Of a DNA stretch of 64,000 nucleotides, positions 10,576-19,416 are shown one piece after another. The stretch is from the NCBI RefSeq assembly GCF_000188035.1, contig NZ_AEUY02000005.1, forward strand, positions 1,488,001-1,552,000, in the 5' to 3' direction. Source of the stretch: Streptococcus pseudoporcinus LQ 940-04. Lineage in GTDB: Bacteria; Bacillota; Bacilli; Lactobacillales; Streptococcaceae. How positions within the stretch are numbered: position 1 is the stretch's first letter; every line of letters starts with the position of its first letter. The position numbers and the translations under genes were made by a program. Under the pieces are notes generated by a model that was not told the origin of the DNA, did not search any database, and was given only the letters and a program-made list of their open reading frames with translations.

Positions 10576-10848
10576 ATGAAAACAATTAGGACACAACTAA
10601 ATGACCCTGACTATGATATGCTTAAAGAAAGAGCGGAACTTAGTCAAAAAACTATCGAAGAGATAGCAGAAGAGTTCATTCATAATGCCCTTGTCAGAGA
10701 AGAGCAAGTGAAGACTGAGACTGCTGAAGCCAAAACAGAAAGAACCTATAAAGATCATGACGAGGTCCTGATTGATAATGCCAACAAACCCGAAAACCAA
10801 TCTGTGACTGCACCAGAAATTGCTGGGGATATAGGGATAACGATTTAA
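10576..10848 (+). CDS. small protein with an RHH-like N-terminus, function unknown
   Basis: The 90-residue product begins MKTIRTQLNDPDYDMLKERA, a strand-helix-helix pattern like ribbon-helix-helix DNA-binding or antitoxin proteins. It then turns into a charged, low-complexity tail (residues 45-90) with many Glu, Lys and Thr. AGGGAGGA precedes the ATG. No toxin gene follows; instead a broken GNAT gene lies 27 bases downstream. I do not recognise a named family, and the RHH reading is inference. Confidence 0.55.
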   Translation: MKTIRTQLNDPDYDMLKERAELSQKTIEEIAEEFIHNALVREEQVKTETAEAKTERTYKDHDEVLIDNANKPENQSVTAPEIAGDIGITI

Positions 10849-10875
10849 GCTTATTAAAGAGAAGGATAGCTGCAT

Positions 10876-11335
10876 ATGATTGAATTACGGTCTGCTAAAC
10901 TTAAAGATGCTAAAGAAGTGCTTCTATTGCAACGGCTTGCCTTTCAGCCATTGCTAAATCATTATCAGGACTTCAAGACTAATCCGGCAATGGAAAGTCT
11001 TGAAAAATAAAAGAAAAACTTTCCCAAGAAGAGACCTCTTTTATTATATTAAGAAAGAAAGTACCACACTGGGGATGATTAGAGTCGTGGATTTCAGAAA
11101 TAAACAAGCCAAAAGAGTTGCGCCAGTCTTTATTCTTCCTACTTATCAAAATCAAGGATTTGCCCAAAAAGCTTTCCAATTAATTGAATAAAGTCACGGT
11201 TCATATCATTGGCAACTATCAACTATTAAAGAAGAAAAAGGAAATTGCCATTTATATAAAAAACTAGGCTATCGGCAAACTGGTTCTGAACTAGTGGTTA
11301 ATGAAAAGATGACAATTGTCTATTATACTAAATAG
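10876..11335 (+). pseudogene. GNAT acetyltransferase pseudogene
   Basis: The start MIELRSAKLKDAKEVLLLQR is a typical GNAT N-terminus, but the frame stops at 11008. The protein resumes in another frame with the acetyl-CoA-site-like PTYQNQGFAQKAF (from about 11030), is stopped again at TAA 11189-11191 (apparently from CAA), and continues in the same frame as EKGNCHLYKKLGYRQTG to TAG 11333-11335. At least one frameshift and one nonsense change have therefore inactivated a GNAT N-acetyltransferase of unknown substrate. Confidence 0.85.
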
Positions 11336-11381
11336 ATTGTATACTGCCCGCAATAATGCTACCCTGTTTTAAACAATAACA

Positions 11382-11418
11382 AAAGGCCACTCTCATAAGT
11401 GAGTGACCTTTATTTTTA
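11382..11418. terminator. bidirectional terminator before the peptide transporter gene
   Basis: An 11-bp stem with one G-T pair (11382-11392 with 11401-11411) has A-rich and T-rich flanks. It serves the GNAT relic on plus and the transporter gene on minus. Confidence 0.8.
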
Positions 11419-12894
11419 TTTTACACCAGCCATCAATTTGTCGATACGTGGGACATAGAAGAATAAGAGGAAACCAAAGACGATTGTTATAGTACCTACA
11501 ATACCATAATAGGCCACTTCATTTCCCGGAGTGTAAAACTTCACAATTTGTGCGTTAATAGCTTGTGCTGATGCGTTACTCAAGAACCAAATTGACATCA
11601 TTTGTGCTTGGAAAGCTTTTGGAGCCAATTTAGTTGTGACTGATAGGCCGATTGGAGAAATAAGCATTTCACCAACAATGACGATAGCCCAACTAACAAT
11701 TAACCACATTGGACTAACCTTAGCATGAACTCCAAATAACATACCTGGTAACATCATCCAAACAAAGGATAGACCAGCTGCAATTAATCCATAAGCAAAT
11801 TTCTTAGGTGAAGAGGGTTGTTTACTTCCCAATTTCGCCCAAATCCATGCAAAGAAAGGAACATAAAGCATGATAAACAATGGGTTAATACTTTGGAAAT
11901 ATGATGATGGGAAGTTGATATGTTGACCAAACAGGTTAAAGTAGAGACGTGTTTGGTCATCTGCGAAAAGAGCCAAGACTACAGAACCTTGCTCCTCAAT
12001 TGACCAGAACAGGATTGAGGCAATGAAGAGTGGAATATAGGCCCAAACCCGCGACCGCTCAGTCTTTGAAATTTTTTGACTACTTAAAATTTTGAAAAAA
12101 TAGTAGATTGGAATAACAATAGCAATAAATGTAAAGATATTAATAATACTATTGATGGTTAAAAGGTTTAGTAATTTAAGAATAATCACTAGTAAGACAA
12201 CTAGAATAGCAGCTATTAAGGATTTTTTCTTTAAATTTTGTTTCTCAGCATCTGACAGGGGATCTGTTGGATGGAGGCTATCTTCTGAAAGGTATTTTTT
12301 GCCATCTCGAACATATTGGACTAAACCAAAGAACATGCCTATAGCTGCTAATGAAAATCCTAAGTGGAAGTTAATCTCCTGACCAAGGTAACCAACAATT
12401 GCAGGCGCAATGAAAGCACCAAGATTAATCCCAAAAACAAAAATACTAAAGCCAGCATCACGACGTAAATCTTTCTCACCATACAGACCACCAACCATAT
12501 CTGAAACATTAGGTTTTAAAAAACCAGTTCCTAAAATGATCAAGGCAATTGAAGCAAAAAGTGCTGTTTTACCAAATGGTGTTGCTAATGCAATATGTCC
12601 TAACATGATAAGAATACCGCCATAGAGGACCGATTTACGACTCCCGAGGATTCTATCACTAATATAGCCGCCAATAATTGATGACAGGTAAACCAGGGAA
12701 CCATAAATAGCCATAATAGAAGCAGCAGTTACTTTATCAAAACCTAGACCGCCTTGACTGACACTATAATACATATAATAAAGTAAAATAGCGCGCATAC
12801 CATAGTATGAAAATCTTTCCCACATTTCTGTAAAAAAGAGAGTGGACAACCCACGAGGATGCCCAAAGAATGATTTTGTATCATTTGAATTCAT
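11416..12894 (-). CDS. dtpT: proton-dependent di/tripeptide symporter (POT family)
   Basis: This polytopic protein of 492 residues imports di- and tripeptides with protons. POT signatures are visible: [14 protein letters not shown] near the N-terminus, [19 protein letters not shown] and [17 protein letters not shown]. The frame has an ATG 18 bases further upstream, but that ATG is followed directly by AAGGAG, which is the ribosome site itself, so I use the second ATG (start MNSNDTK). It is monocistronic with its own strong promoter. Confidence 0.92.
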   Translation of the reverse strand: MNSNDTKSFFGHPRGLSTLFFTEMWERFSYYGMRAILLYYMYYSVSQGGLGFDKVTAASIMAIYGSLVYLSSIIGGYISDRILGSRKSVLYGGILIMLGHIALATPFGKTALFASIALIILGTGFLKPNVSDMVGGLYGEKDLRRDAGFSIFVFGINLGAFIAPAIVGYLGQEINFHLGFSLAAIGMFFGLVQYVRDGKKYLSEDSLHPTDPLSDAEKQNLKKKSLIAAILVVLLVIILKLLNLLTINSIINIFTFIAIVIPIYYFFKILSSQKISKTERSRVWAYIPLFIASILFWSIEEQGSVVLALFADDQTRLYFNLFGQHINFPSSYFQSINPLFIMLYVPFFAWIWAKLGSKQPSSPKKFAYGLIAAGLSFVWMMLPGMLFGVHAKVSPMWLIVSWAIVIVGEMLISPIGLSVTTKLAPKAFQAQMMSIWFLSNASAQAINAQIVKFYTPGNEVAYYGIVGTITIVFGFLLFFYVPRIDKLMAGVK

Positions 12895-12925
12895 CTCAAT
12901 TATCTCCTTCATAATAACATCTTAT

Positions 12926-12954
12926 AGCATACCTTAAATGAAGAATTATGTCAA
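12926..12954 (-). promoter_or_regulatory. peptide symporter promoter
   Basis: On the minus strand TTGACA (12949-12954), a 17-bp spacer and TATGCT (12926-12931) are seen. Confidence 0.8.
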
Positions 12955-13077
12955 TTTTGTGAAAATTTTATAATATAAGTTTTTCCTGCATAAAGCCTCA
13001 TCAACTTAATAATTATTAATTAATAAGTTTAGCAAAAGTGAAACTGATCTTATTGTTAACCTAAATAATCCTCCCAA

Positions 13078-13100
13078 ATAAAAAAGCCTTTAAGCTTTTT
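13078..13100 (-). terminator. terminator of the antiporter gene
   Basis: A short 7-bp stem AAAAAGC/GCTTTTT overlaps the stop codon and is followed by T on the minus strand. Confidence 0.65.
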
Positions 13101-14232
13101 ACTTAAATGACCTTTTTAGAATAAATGGGGCAATAATAGTTGACAAAATAACAACTATTACCAAGGTAGAGTATATTTGATTAGATATTAATTTTTCAGC
13201 TAATCCAATTTGAACAATAATGAGAGCCATTTCCCCTCGGCTCACCATACCTCCACCAACTGTCAACGAATCCATTTTAGAAAATTGGAAGCCACGTGCT
13301 ACCAAATAGCCAGGCAATAGTTTAGTAAGAACAGCTAAAATAGTGAAAAAGAGGATAATTCCAAGATTTGAAAGAATACCATTAACATTTAAAGGAAGTG
13401 CTATTGAAGCAAAGAAAATAGGGATAAAGAACATATAAGAAAGTTCCGAAATATCATGCATAATTTCTTCACCCTTGTGAGTTTGCCCAATAGCGAGGCC
13501 AGCAAAGAAGGAACCAATAACAGCACTCATTCCGACGCTTGTTGCTAATAGAGCCATACTAAAACAGATTAAAAGAGCCAAAAAGCTATCCTTTTCAAAG
13601 AAACTAACCTTAAATGTTAGACGATAAATAGCTGGAACAATATATTTAACTAAAACCATTAAAAATAGTAAAAAGAGGGCTTGCCCGAGCATTTGCCAAA
13701 TTAAATGGTTACTAGATCCAGTGCCCTTCATGCTTGAGACAAAGAAGCTTAAAAGAAGAACAGCAATAATATCATCAGCCACAGCTGCACCGAGAATAAC
13801 TGCACCTGTTTTGGTTTGAACTTTTTTATATTCTTGAAGAACTTCAACGGTTATAGAAACGCTGGTAGCTGCGAAGACGATACCGTAAAAAATAGAAGTC
13901 TCCATTTCGTATCCCATGATTTTAGTGACCAAAAAAAATAGTCCCACAGGAATGATAACACCAGAAATAGCAACGGCTAAGCTTGGTTTTAAATACCTTT
14001 TTAGTAAGCCTAAATCAGCTTCAAGTCCAGCTAAAAACATGAGTAAGATGACCCCTAATTCTGACAGAAAATGAATAATCTCTCCTTGATGGACTAAGTT
14101 CAAGAGACTTGGTCCTATGATAATCCCTACTAATAACTGTCCCACAACGGCTGGTATCGCTAGCTTTTTTGATGCTTCAATAGCCAAAAAACTGGAAATT
14201 AATATAATAGTAATCTGAAATAATTCTTGCAT
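13099..14232 (-). CDS. cation/proton antiporter (CPA2, NapA/KefB-like)
   Basis: This 377-residue integral membrane protein has about 12 hydrophobic segments. The hallmark paired acidic residues are present in AAVADDIIAVLLL, the CPA2 ion-binding site, and the N-terminus QELFQITIILISSFLAIEASKKL is typical. There is no C-terminal TrkA-N domain, so it resembles NapA Na+/H+ exchangers more than full KefB. It would export Na+ or K+ in exchange for H+. GGAGGATTTATG gives the start. Confidence 0.88.
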   Translation of the reverse strand: MQELFQITIILISSFLAIEASKKLAIPAVVGQLLVGIIIGPSLLNLVHQGEIIHFLSELGVILLMFLAGLEADLGLLKRYLKPSLAVAISGVIIPVGLFFLVTKIMGYEMETSIFYGIVFAATSVSITVEVLQEYKKVQTKTGAVILGAAVADDIIAVLLLSFFVSSMKGTGSSNHLIWQMLGQALFLLFLMVLVKYIVPAIYRLTFKVSFFEKDSFLALLICFSMALLATSVGMSAVIGSFFAGLAIGQTHKGEEIMHDISELSYMFFIPIFFASIALPLNVNGILSNLGIILFFTILAVLTKLLPGYLVARGFQFSKMDSLTVGGGMVSRGEMALIIVQIGLAEKLISNQIYSTLVIVVILSTIIAPFILKRSFK

Positions 14233-14331
14233 AAATCCTCCATAAATCTCCTAAATTGCATAAATCGTTACTATTATATCATGACTTTGTTAGCAAACAA
14301 AGTTCTATGTTCCCGAAAGCTTTTTAGAGCA

Positions 14332-14360
14332 AAAAAACTCAAGTCCTGGGACTTGAGTCT
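14332..14360 (-). terminator. distal terminator downstream of guaA
   Basis: A perfect 10-bp stem ACTCAAGTCC/GGACTTGAGT (14337-14346 with 14349-14358) is followed on the minus strand by seven T. It is the real stop signal for guaA transcripts. Confidence 0.8.
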
Positions 14361-14402
14361 AAGAGAAATGAAAAGGGTTATTAGGATGCTTATAATATAA
14401 TC

Positions 14403-14433
14403 AAGGAGCCTTAAAGAAACCTTAAGGCTCCTT
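14403..14433 (-). repeat. proximal hairpin downstream of guaA
   Basis: A perfect 12-bp inverted repeat (14403-14414 with 14422-14433) lies between the guaA stop codon and the distal terminator. It lacks a T-run on either strand, so it may protect the 3' end rather than terminate. Confidence 0.6.
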
Positions 14434-14461
14434 AATTATGATATTAAGGCACCTCTCCCTA

Positions 14462-16024
14462 CTATTCCCACTCAACTGTTGCAGGTGGTTTGCTTGTAAT
14501 ATCATACACAATACGGTTGACGTGATCAACTTCATTGACGATACGCGTTGAGATTTTCTTTAGGACATCCCATGGAAGTTGAGCAAAATCTGCTGTCATG
14601 CCATCAATTGAAGTGATAGCACGAATAGCAATAGTATAGTCGTAGGTACGACCATCACCCATAACTCCAACGGAGCGCACACCTGTATTTACAGTGAAAT
14701 ATTGCCACACATCACGATCAAGGCCAGCTTTGGCAATTTCTTCACGTAGGATAGCATCTGATTCCCGAACCGTTTCCAATTTTTCTTCAGTAATAGCCCC
14801 CATCACACGAATAGCTAAGCCTGGACCAGGGAATGGTTGACGCCAAACAATATTCTCAGGCATACCAAGTGCAATTCCAAGCTCACGCACCTCATCTTTG
14901 AACAAAGTATTAAGTGGCTCGATCAACTGGAATTGCATGTCTTCTGGAAGACCGCCAACATTATGGTGGGATTTAATTGTTTCAGCTGTTTCTGTTCCAG
15001 ATTCGATAATATCAGTATAGAGGGTTCCTTGGGCTAGGAAGTCTACCCCTTTTAGTTTACTTGCTTCGTCGTCAAAAACATAAACAAATTCATTTCCGAT
15101 GATTTTGCGTTTTTTCTCCGGATCATCAACACCAGCTAATAAATCTAAGAACCTGTCCTTAGCGTCCACACGAATGATGTTTAAACCAAATTTACCACCA
15201 AGCATGCCCATTACTTGATCACCTTCATCTTTACGGAGAAGGCCATGATCAACGAAGATACAAGTCAGTTGGTCGCCGATAGCTTTTTGTAAAAGTACGC
15301 CAACAACGGAAGAATCGACACCACCAGAAAGGCCCAATAATACTTTTTTATCTCCAACTGTTTCTCTAATTTTTTCAATTTCCATTTCAATGAAGTTGTC
15401 CATTGACCAGTCACCCCGAGCACCACAAATGAAAATTGCAAAGTTTTTAAGGATATCATTTCCATAAACACTATGTCTTACTTCAGGATGGAATTGAATC
15501 CCATAGATATTCTTTTCGGTATCTTCAATAGCAGCATAAGGACAATCTACGGAATCACCTACTAAGTGAAAACCTTCAGGGATTGCTGTAACGGCATCAC
15601 CATGACTCATAAGAACTAGTTGTTCTTCTGGCGTATCCGCAAATAATTTAGATTCTGTTCGAAGATTTAAGGTAGATTGGCCGTATTCACGATGACCAGC
15701 TTGACCCGCAGGAAGTACTTTCCCACCAAGTTTGTGGGTAATCAATTGCATACCATAACAAATTCCTAGAATCGGGATACCTAATTCAAAGATTTCTGGA
15801 TCAATACCAAAAGAATTTTCTGCATAGACAGAGTTAGGACCACCGGATAGGACAATGCCTATCGGCTTAAGCTCACGAAGTTCTTGAGCAGTAATTTTAT
15901 GGCTCTTTAGTTCAGAAAAAACGCCAAACTCTCTAATACGTCTAGCAATTAACTGATTGTATTGACTACCATAATCAAGTACGATGATTTTTTGAAGGTC
16001 TTTCAAAATTGAAATTTCAGTCAT
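14462..16024 (-). CDS. guaA: GMP synthase (glutamine-hydrolysing)
   Basis: This 520-residue enzyme makes GMP from XMP, ATP and glutamine. The N-terminal glutaminase has its nucleophile in GICYGMQL and the His-Glu pair in FHPEVRHS. The ATP-pyrophosphatase loop is SGGVDSSV, and the C-terminal dimerisation domain ends in the invariant PATVEWE. The frame has a start 45 bases upstream, but AAAGGA is correctly placed before the second ATG, and 520 residues is the family length in streptococci. Transcription is from an extended -10 (TGCTACAAT on minus) at 16073-16081. Confidence 0.97.
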   Translation of the reverse strand: MTEISILKDLQKIIVLDYGSQYNQLIARRIREFGVFSELKSHKITAQELRELKPIGIVLSGGPNSVYAENSFGIDPEIFELGIPILGICYGMQLITHKLGGKVLPAGQAGHREYGQSTLNLRTESKLFADTPEEQLVLMSHGDAVTAIPEGFHLVGDSVDCPYAAIEDTEKNIYGIQFHPEVRHSVYGNDILKNFAIFICGARGDWSMDNFIEMEIEKIRETVGDKKVLLGLSGGVDSSVVGVLLQKAIGDQLTCIFVDHGLLRKDEGDQVMGMLGGKFGLNIIRVDAKDRFLDLLAGVDDPEKKRKIIGNEFVYVFDDEASKLKGVDFLAQGTLYTDIIESGTETAETIKSHHNVGGLPEDMQFQLIEPLNTLFKDEVRELGIALGMPENIVWRQPFPGPGLAIRVMGAITEEKLETVRESDAILREEIAKAGLDRDVWQYFTVNTGVRSVGVMGDGRTYDYTIAIRAITSIDGMTADFAQLPWDVLKKISTRIVNEVDHVNRIVYDITSKPPATVEWE

Positions 16025-16072
16025 TGTAATCCTTTCATTTCCACTAGATTCTGGACTAATGGTTTTCAACTA

Positions 16073-16081
16073 ATTGTAGCA
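16073..16081 (-). promoter_or_regulatory. guaA promoter (extended -10)
   Basis: TGCTACAAT on the minus strand lies about 50 bases before the guaA start. No convincing -35 is present. Confidence 0.55.
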
Positions 16082-16273
16082 TATTTTTAAGAAAATGGCA
16101 TCAGCATTCCATTCCCAGAGAAACTCTAGCGTTTTTGGCAATTTCTTAAGTTCGAATAGTATTTCGGAATACCATTCGAAAAAAGCCGTTGAGAAGAATT
16201 TTAGACTCTTCTTTTTAACTAGTGGAATAATTGGCCTATTTGCCATAATTACTCAGATAATCTCCTTAGAATA
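16082..16273. other. guaA-gntR intergenic region with a stem-loop
   Basis: No gene is seen. An imperfect stem-loop near 16150-16181 has outer arms TTCGAAT/ATTCGAA and inner arms GTATT/AATAC around a TCGG loop. It lies upstream of the guaA promoter and upstream of the gntR promoter, so it is more likely a protein-binding site than an RNA structure. Confidence 0.45.
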
Positions 16274-16282
16274 TGGTAAAAT
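16274..16282 (+). promoter_or_regulatory. gntR extended -10
   Basis: TGGTAAAAT lies 44 bases before the start codon and has no clear -35. Confidence 0.55.
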
Positions 16283-16326
16283 AATATCTATATCAGTCAT
16301 AAAATCATACCTAGGGAGATGCGAGC

Positions 16327-17025
16327 ATGTTACCAGCTTATATCAAGATTCATGATGCCATAAAAAAAGATATCGATGACCAAGTGTGGGCGATTGGTGA
16401 TCGTCTTCCAAGCGAGCGTGATCTTGCTGACCATTTTGAGGTTAGCCGAATGACCCTTAGACAAGCTATCACCTTATTGGTCGAAGAAGGTATTTTGGAA
16501 AGACGTATCGGAAGCGGCACCTATGTATCTAGTCAAAGAGTCCAAGAGAAGATGAGAGGAACAACTTCCTTTACTGAGATTGTCAATTCTCAAGGTAAGA
16601 AGCCTTCTTCAAAACTATTGACCTATCAAAAGCAATTAGCATCAGATACAGAGATCAAAGAGCTTCAATTAGAAGCAACGGATTATGTTATTCGGATGGA
16701 GCGGATTCGTTACGCTGACAATGTTCCCTTGGTCTACGAAGTGGCTTCTATTCCTGAAAAATTTATTAAAGATGTTAAGCGTGAAGCTATTACTGAGCAC
16801 TTTTTTAAGACCTTGGTAGCTAATGGTTATGAAATCGGTAAAAGCCGTCAAACTATTTATGCTAAAACTGCTAGTGAACGGATTGCTGGTTATTTAGCAG
16901 TGAATCGGGGACATGCCATACTAGCCTTAACTCAAGTATCCTATTTTACTAATGGAAATCCATTTGAGTACGTGCGCAGTCAATACGTTGGTGATCGCTT
17001 TGAATTCTATCTGGAAAATAATTAA
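16327..17025 (+). CDS. GntR-family regulator with UTRA domain (YvoA/NagR-like)
   Basis: This 232-residue DNA-binding protein has an N-terminal winged helix (residues 5-70: LPSERDLADHFEVSRMTLRQAI, then RRIGSGTYV) and a C-terminal UTRA ligand-binding domain ending SQYVGDRFEFYLE. It is most like the HutC/NagR branch that senses amino-sugar phosphates, but the ligand cannot be read from sequence. It lies divergent from guaA, is monocistronic and is followed by its own terminator. Confidence 0.88.
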   Translation: MLPAYIKIHDAIKKDIDDQVWAIGDRLPSERDLADHFEVSRMTLRQAITLLVEEGILERRIGSGTYVSSQRVQEKMRGTTSFTEIVNSQGKKPSSKLLTYQKQLASDTEIKELQLEATDYVIRMERIRYADNVPLVYEVASIPEKFIKDVKREAITEHFFKTLVANGYEIGKSRQTIYAKTASERIAGYLAVNRGHAILALTQVSYFTNGNPFEYVRSQYVGDRFEFYLENN

Positions 17026-17027
17026 GT

Positions 17028-17055
17028 AAGAGTTTGGTCACAAACTCTTTTTTAT
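17028..17055 (+). terminator. terminator after gntR
   Basis: A 9-bp stem AAGAGTTTG/CAAACTCTT with a 4-base loop (17028-17036 with 17041-17049) is followed by TTTTTATT. Confidence 0.85.
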
Positions 17056-17114
17056 TTACCTGGCATAAAGGTCAGCTATTAACTGATATCCTACTGTTAT
17101 TATGCACTAAGATA

Positions 17115-17123
17115 TGGTAAAAT
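17115..17123 (+). promoter_or_regulatory. ylxM extended -10, only 7 bases before the start codon
   Basis: TGGTAAAAT ends at 17123 and the family-consistent ATG is at 17131, so the expected start point is the A of the ATG or within a base or two. No Shine-Dalgarno is present. This points to a leaderless mRNA. Confidence 0.65.
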
Positions 17124-17130
17124 GAAAATT

Positions 17131-17463
17131 ATGGAAATTGAAAAAACAAATCGAATGAATGCCCTTTTTGAATTTTACGCTGCGCTATTAACCGATAAGC
17201 AAATGAACTATATTGAGCTTTATTATGCTGACGACTATAGTCTGGCTGAAATTGCAGAGGAATTTGGGGTTAGTCGTCAGGCGGTTTATGATAATATCAA
17301 GCGAACAGAAAAGATCCTTGAAACCTATGAGATGAAACTACATATGTATTCAGATTATATCGTTCGTAGTGAAATTTTTGATGAGATAATAACAAAGTAT
17401 CCTGCTGATAGTTATTTACAAGAGAAAATTTCCATATTAACAAGTATTGATAATAGAGATTAA
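17131..17463 (+). CDS. ylxM: YlxM, signal recognition particle accessory protein
   Basis: This 110-residue protein starts [16 protein letters not shown], the conserved YlxM N-terminus, and carries an HTH ([21 protein letters not shown]). In streptococci YlxM binds the SRP and modulates its GTPase activity. The upstream in-frame ATG at 17122 overlaps the -10 box, so it cannot be the start of the transcript from this promoter. ffh follows 11 bases downstream, forming the conserved ylxM-ffh operon. Confidence 0.92.
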   Translation: MEIEKTNRMNALFEFYAALLTDKQMNYIELYYADDYSLAEIAEEFGVSRQAVYDNIKRTEKILETYEMKLHMYSDYIVRSEIFDEIITKYPADSYLQEKISILTSIDNRD

Positions 17464-17474
17464 GAGGAGTAGTT

Positions 17475-19028
17475 ATGGCTTTTGAAAGTTTAACGGAACG
17501 TCTACAGGGCGTCTTTAAAAATATTCGTGGCAAGAGAAAATTATCTGAGAAGGATGTTCAAGAAGTCACTAAAGAAATTCGCCTTGCCTTACTTGAAGCG
17601 GATGTCGCCCTACCAGTCGTTAAAACGTTTATCAAACAGGTACGTGAACGTGCAGTTGGTCATGAAATCATTGATACTTTAGACCCAACCCAACAAATTG
17701 TCAAAATTGTTAATGAAGAGTTAACCGATATCCTGGGGTCAGAAACAGCGACAATTGAAAAAGCACCTAAAATCCCAACAATCATTATGATGGTGGGGTT
17801 ACAAGGAGCTGGTAAAACGACTTTCGCAGGCAAATTGGCCAACAAATTGATAAAAGAGGAGAATGCGCGTCCCTTGATGATTGCAGCCGATATTTATCGT
17901 CCTGCAGCCATTGATCAATTAAAAACCTTAGGTCAACAAATCAATGTTCCGGTTTTTGATATGGGAACAGACTACCCAGCGGTTGAGATTGTTCGTCAAG
18001 GTCTTACTTTAGCGCGGGAAAATCGCAACGATTATGTCCTGATTGATACAGCAGGTCGCCTACAAATTGATGAGAAACTCATGACTGAGTTACGAGATGT
18101 TAAAGCACTGGCCAATCCAAATGAAATTCTCCTAGTTGTTGATAGTATGATTGGTCAGGAAGCAGCAAATGTCGCTGATGAATTCAACAAACAATTAGAA
18201 ATAACAGGTGTTGTATTAACCAAGATTGACGGGGATACCCGTGGTGGAGCAGCTTTATCGGTTCGCGAAATTACTGGTAAACCGATAAAATTTACAGGTA
18301 CTGGCGAAAAAATCACCGATATCGAAACATTTCACCCGGACCGGATGTCAAGTCGGATTTTGGGAATGGGAGATCTTCTAACCTTAATTGAAAAAGCTAG
18401 TCAAGAGTATGATGAACAAAAGTCACTTGAATTAGCTGAAAAAATGCGGGAAAATACCTTTGATTTCAATGATTTTATTGATCAATTGGATCAGGTTCAA
18501 AATATGGGACCAATGGAAGATTTACTAAAAATGATTCCAGGTATGGCTGGAAATCCTGCCCTTGCTAATATCAAGATTGATGAGAAGCAAATTGCTCGTA
18601 AACGTGCCATCGTTTCTTCCATGACAAAAGCAGAGCGGGAAAATCCTGACCTGCTCAATCCAAGCCGCCGTCGTCGCATCGCAGCAGGTTCTGGTAACAG
18701 CTTTGTTGATGTTAACAAATTTATCAAAGACTTCAATCAAGCTAAGGCGATGATGCAAGGGGTGATGTCTGGTGATATGAATAAAGCTATGAAACAAATG
18801 GGAATTGACCCTAATCGCATGCCAAAAAACATGCCAAATAGTGGTGGTACTAACATACCCGATATGTCAGCATTAGAGGGCATGATGGGTGGAAATGCAA
18901 TGCCCGATATGGACATGAGTCAACTGTTTGGTGGTGGCCTCAAAGGTAAAGTTAATGAATTTGCTATGAAGCAGGTTATGAAACGTCAAGCTAATAAAAT
19001 CAAAAAAGCTAAGAAAAAACGAAAATAA
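17475..19028 (+). CDS. ffh: signal recognition particle GTPase Ffh
   Basis: This 517-residue SRP54 protein binds signal sequences of nascent membrane proteins and docks on FtsY. It has the N domain, then the G domain with GLQGAGKTT (P-loop), DTAGR and TKIDGDTRGG. The C-terminal M domain is rich in Met and Gly from about residue 330, with a very basic tail KKAKKKRK. AAGAGGAG precedes the ATG. Confidence 0.98.
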   Translation: MAFESLTERLQGVFKNIRGKRKLSEKDVQEVTKEIRLALLEADVALPVVKTFIKQVRERAVGHEIIDTLDPTQQIVKIVNEELTDILGSETATIEKAPKIPTIIMMVGLQGAGKTTFAGKLANKLIKEENARPLMIAADIYRPAAIDQLKTLGQQINVPVFDMGTDYPAVEIVRQGLTLARENRNDYVLIDTAGRLQIDEKLMTELRDVKALANPNEILLVVDSMIGQEAANVADEFNKQLEITGVVLTKIDGDTRGGAALSVREITGKPIKFTGTGEKITDIETFHPDRMSSRILGMGDLLTLIEKASQEYDEQKSLELAEKMRENTFDFNDFIDQLDQVQNMGPMEDLLKMIPGMAGNPALANIKIDEKQIARKRAIVSSMTKAERENPDLLNPSRRRRIAAGSGNSFVDVNKFIKDFNQAKAMMQGVMSGDMNKAMKQMGIDPNRMPKNMPNSGGTNIPDMSALEGMMGGNAMPDMDMSQLFGGGLKGKVNEFAMKQVMKRQANKIKKAKKKRK

Positions 19029-19076
19029 ATTTCCATGTCATAAGAAATTTAGACAGTTTTTGAATCATTAAAATTG

Positions 19077-19146
19077 AAAAGAGATAGGGAACTTAATTCT
19101 CAAAAGTTTAGCTTTTGAGGAGTCAACTAGCCCTTCTCTTTTTTTT
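19077..19146 (+). terminator. nested-hairpin terminator after ffh
   Basis: An outer stem (AAAAGAGATAGGG with CCCTTCTCTTTT) encloses an inner perfect CTCAAAAG/CTTTTGAG hairpin and ends in a long T-run. Confidence 0.75.
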
Positions 19147-19416
19147 GATTGCTTAACATGTGTTTATCTCTGAAGGAAGGTTTTTTGCTAAAAAGCGTAG
19201 ATTTGTTAAATTGTTAGTCTGTTTAGTTTTTTTTAAGAAAATTTGGTTATTTTCTTTATAGTCAATGTAAAGAAGGGAACCAAAGCCTGTTTGATCTCTC
19301 TTTAAGCTCTTGAGGTCATTATAGGTTTGATGCATTACATTAAAAGAATGACGTTAACCCTCTAGTCTTTAAACCTCAGATGTAAAGGACGACTATTACT
19401 AAAGGAAGATGATATT
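19147..19416. other. intergenic region upstream of the ferric-reductase-like gene
   Basis: No gene can be supported. A 60-codon frame on the minus strand (19153-19335) has no ribosome site. No clear promoter was found for the plus-strand gene at 19417, although AAGGAAGATG lies just before its start. Confidence 0.4.

Noticed and set aside
16095-16355. 86-codon plus-strand frame between guaA and gntR
   Set aside because: It runs through the stem-loop and the gntR promoter and overlaps the gntR start, with no ribosome site.
19153-19335. 60-codon minus-strand frame downstream of ffh
   Set aside because: It has no ribosome site or promoter and no recognisable motif, and it lies in AT-rich spacer.
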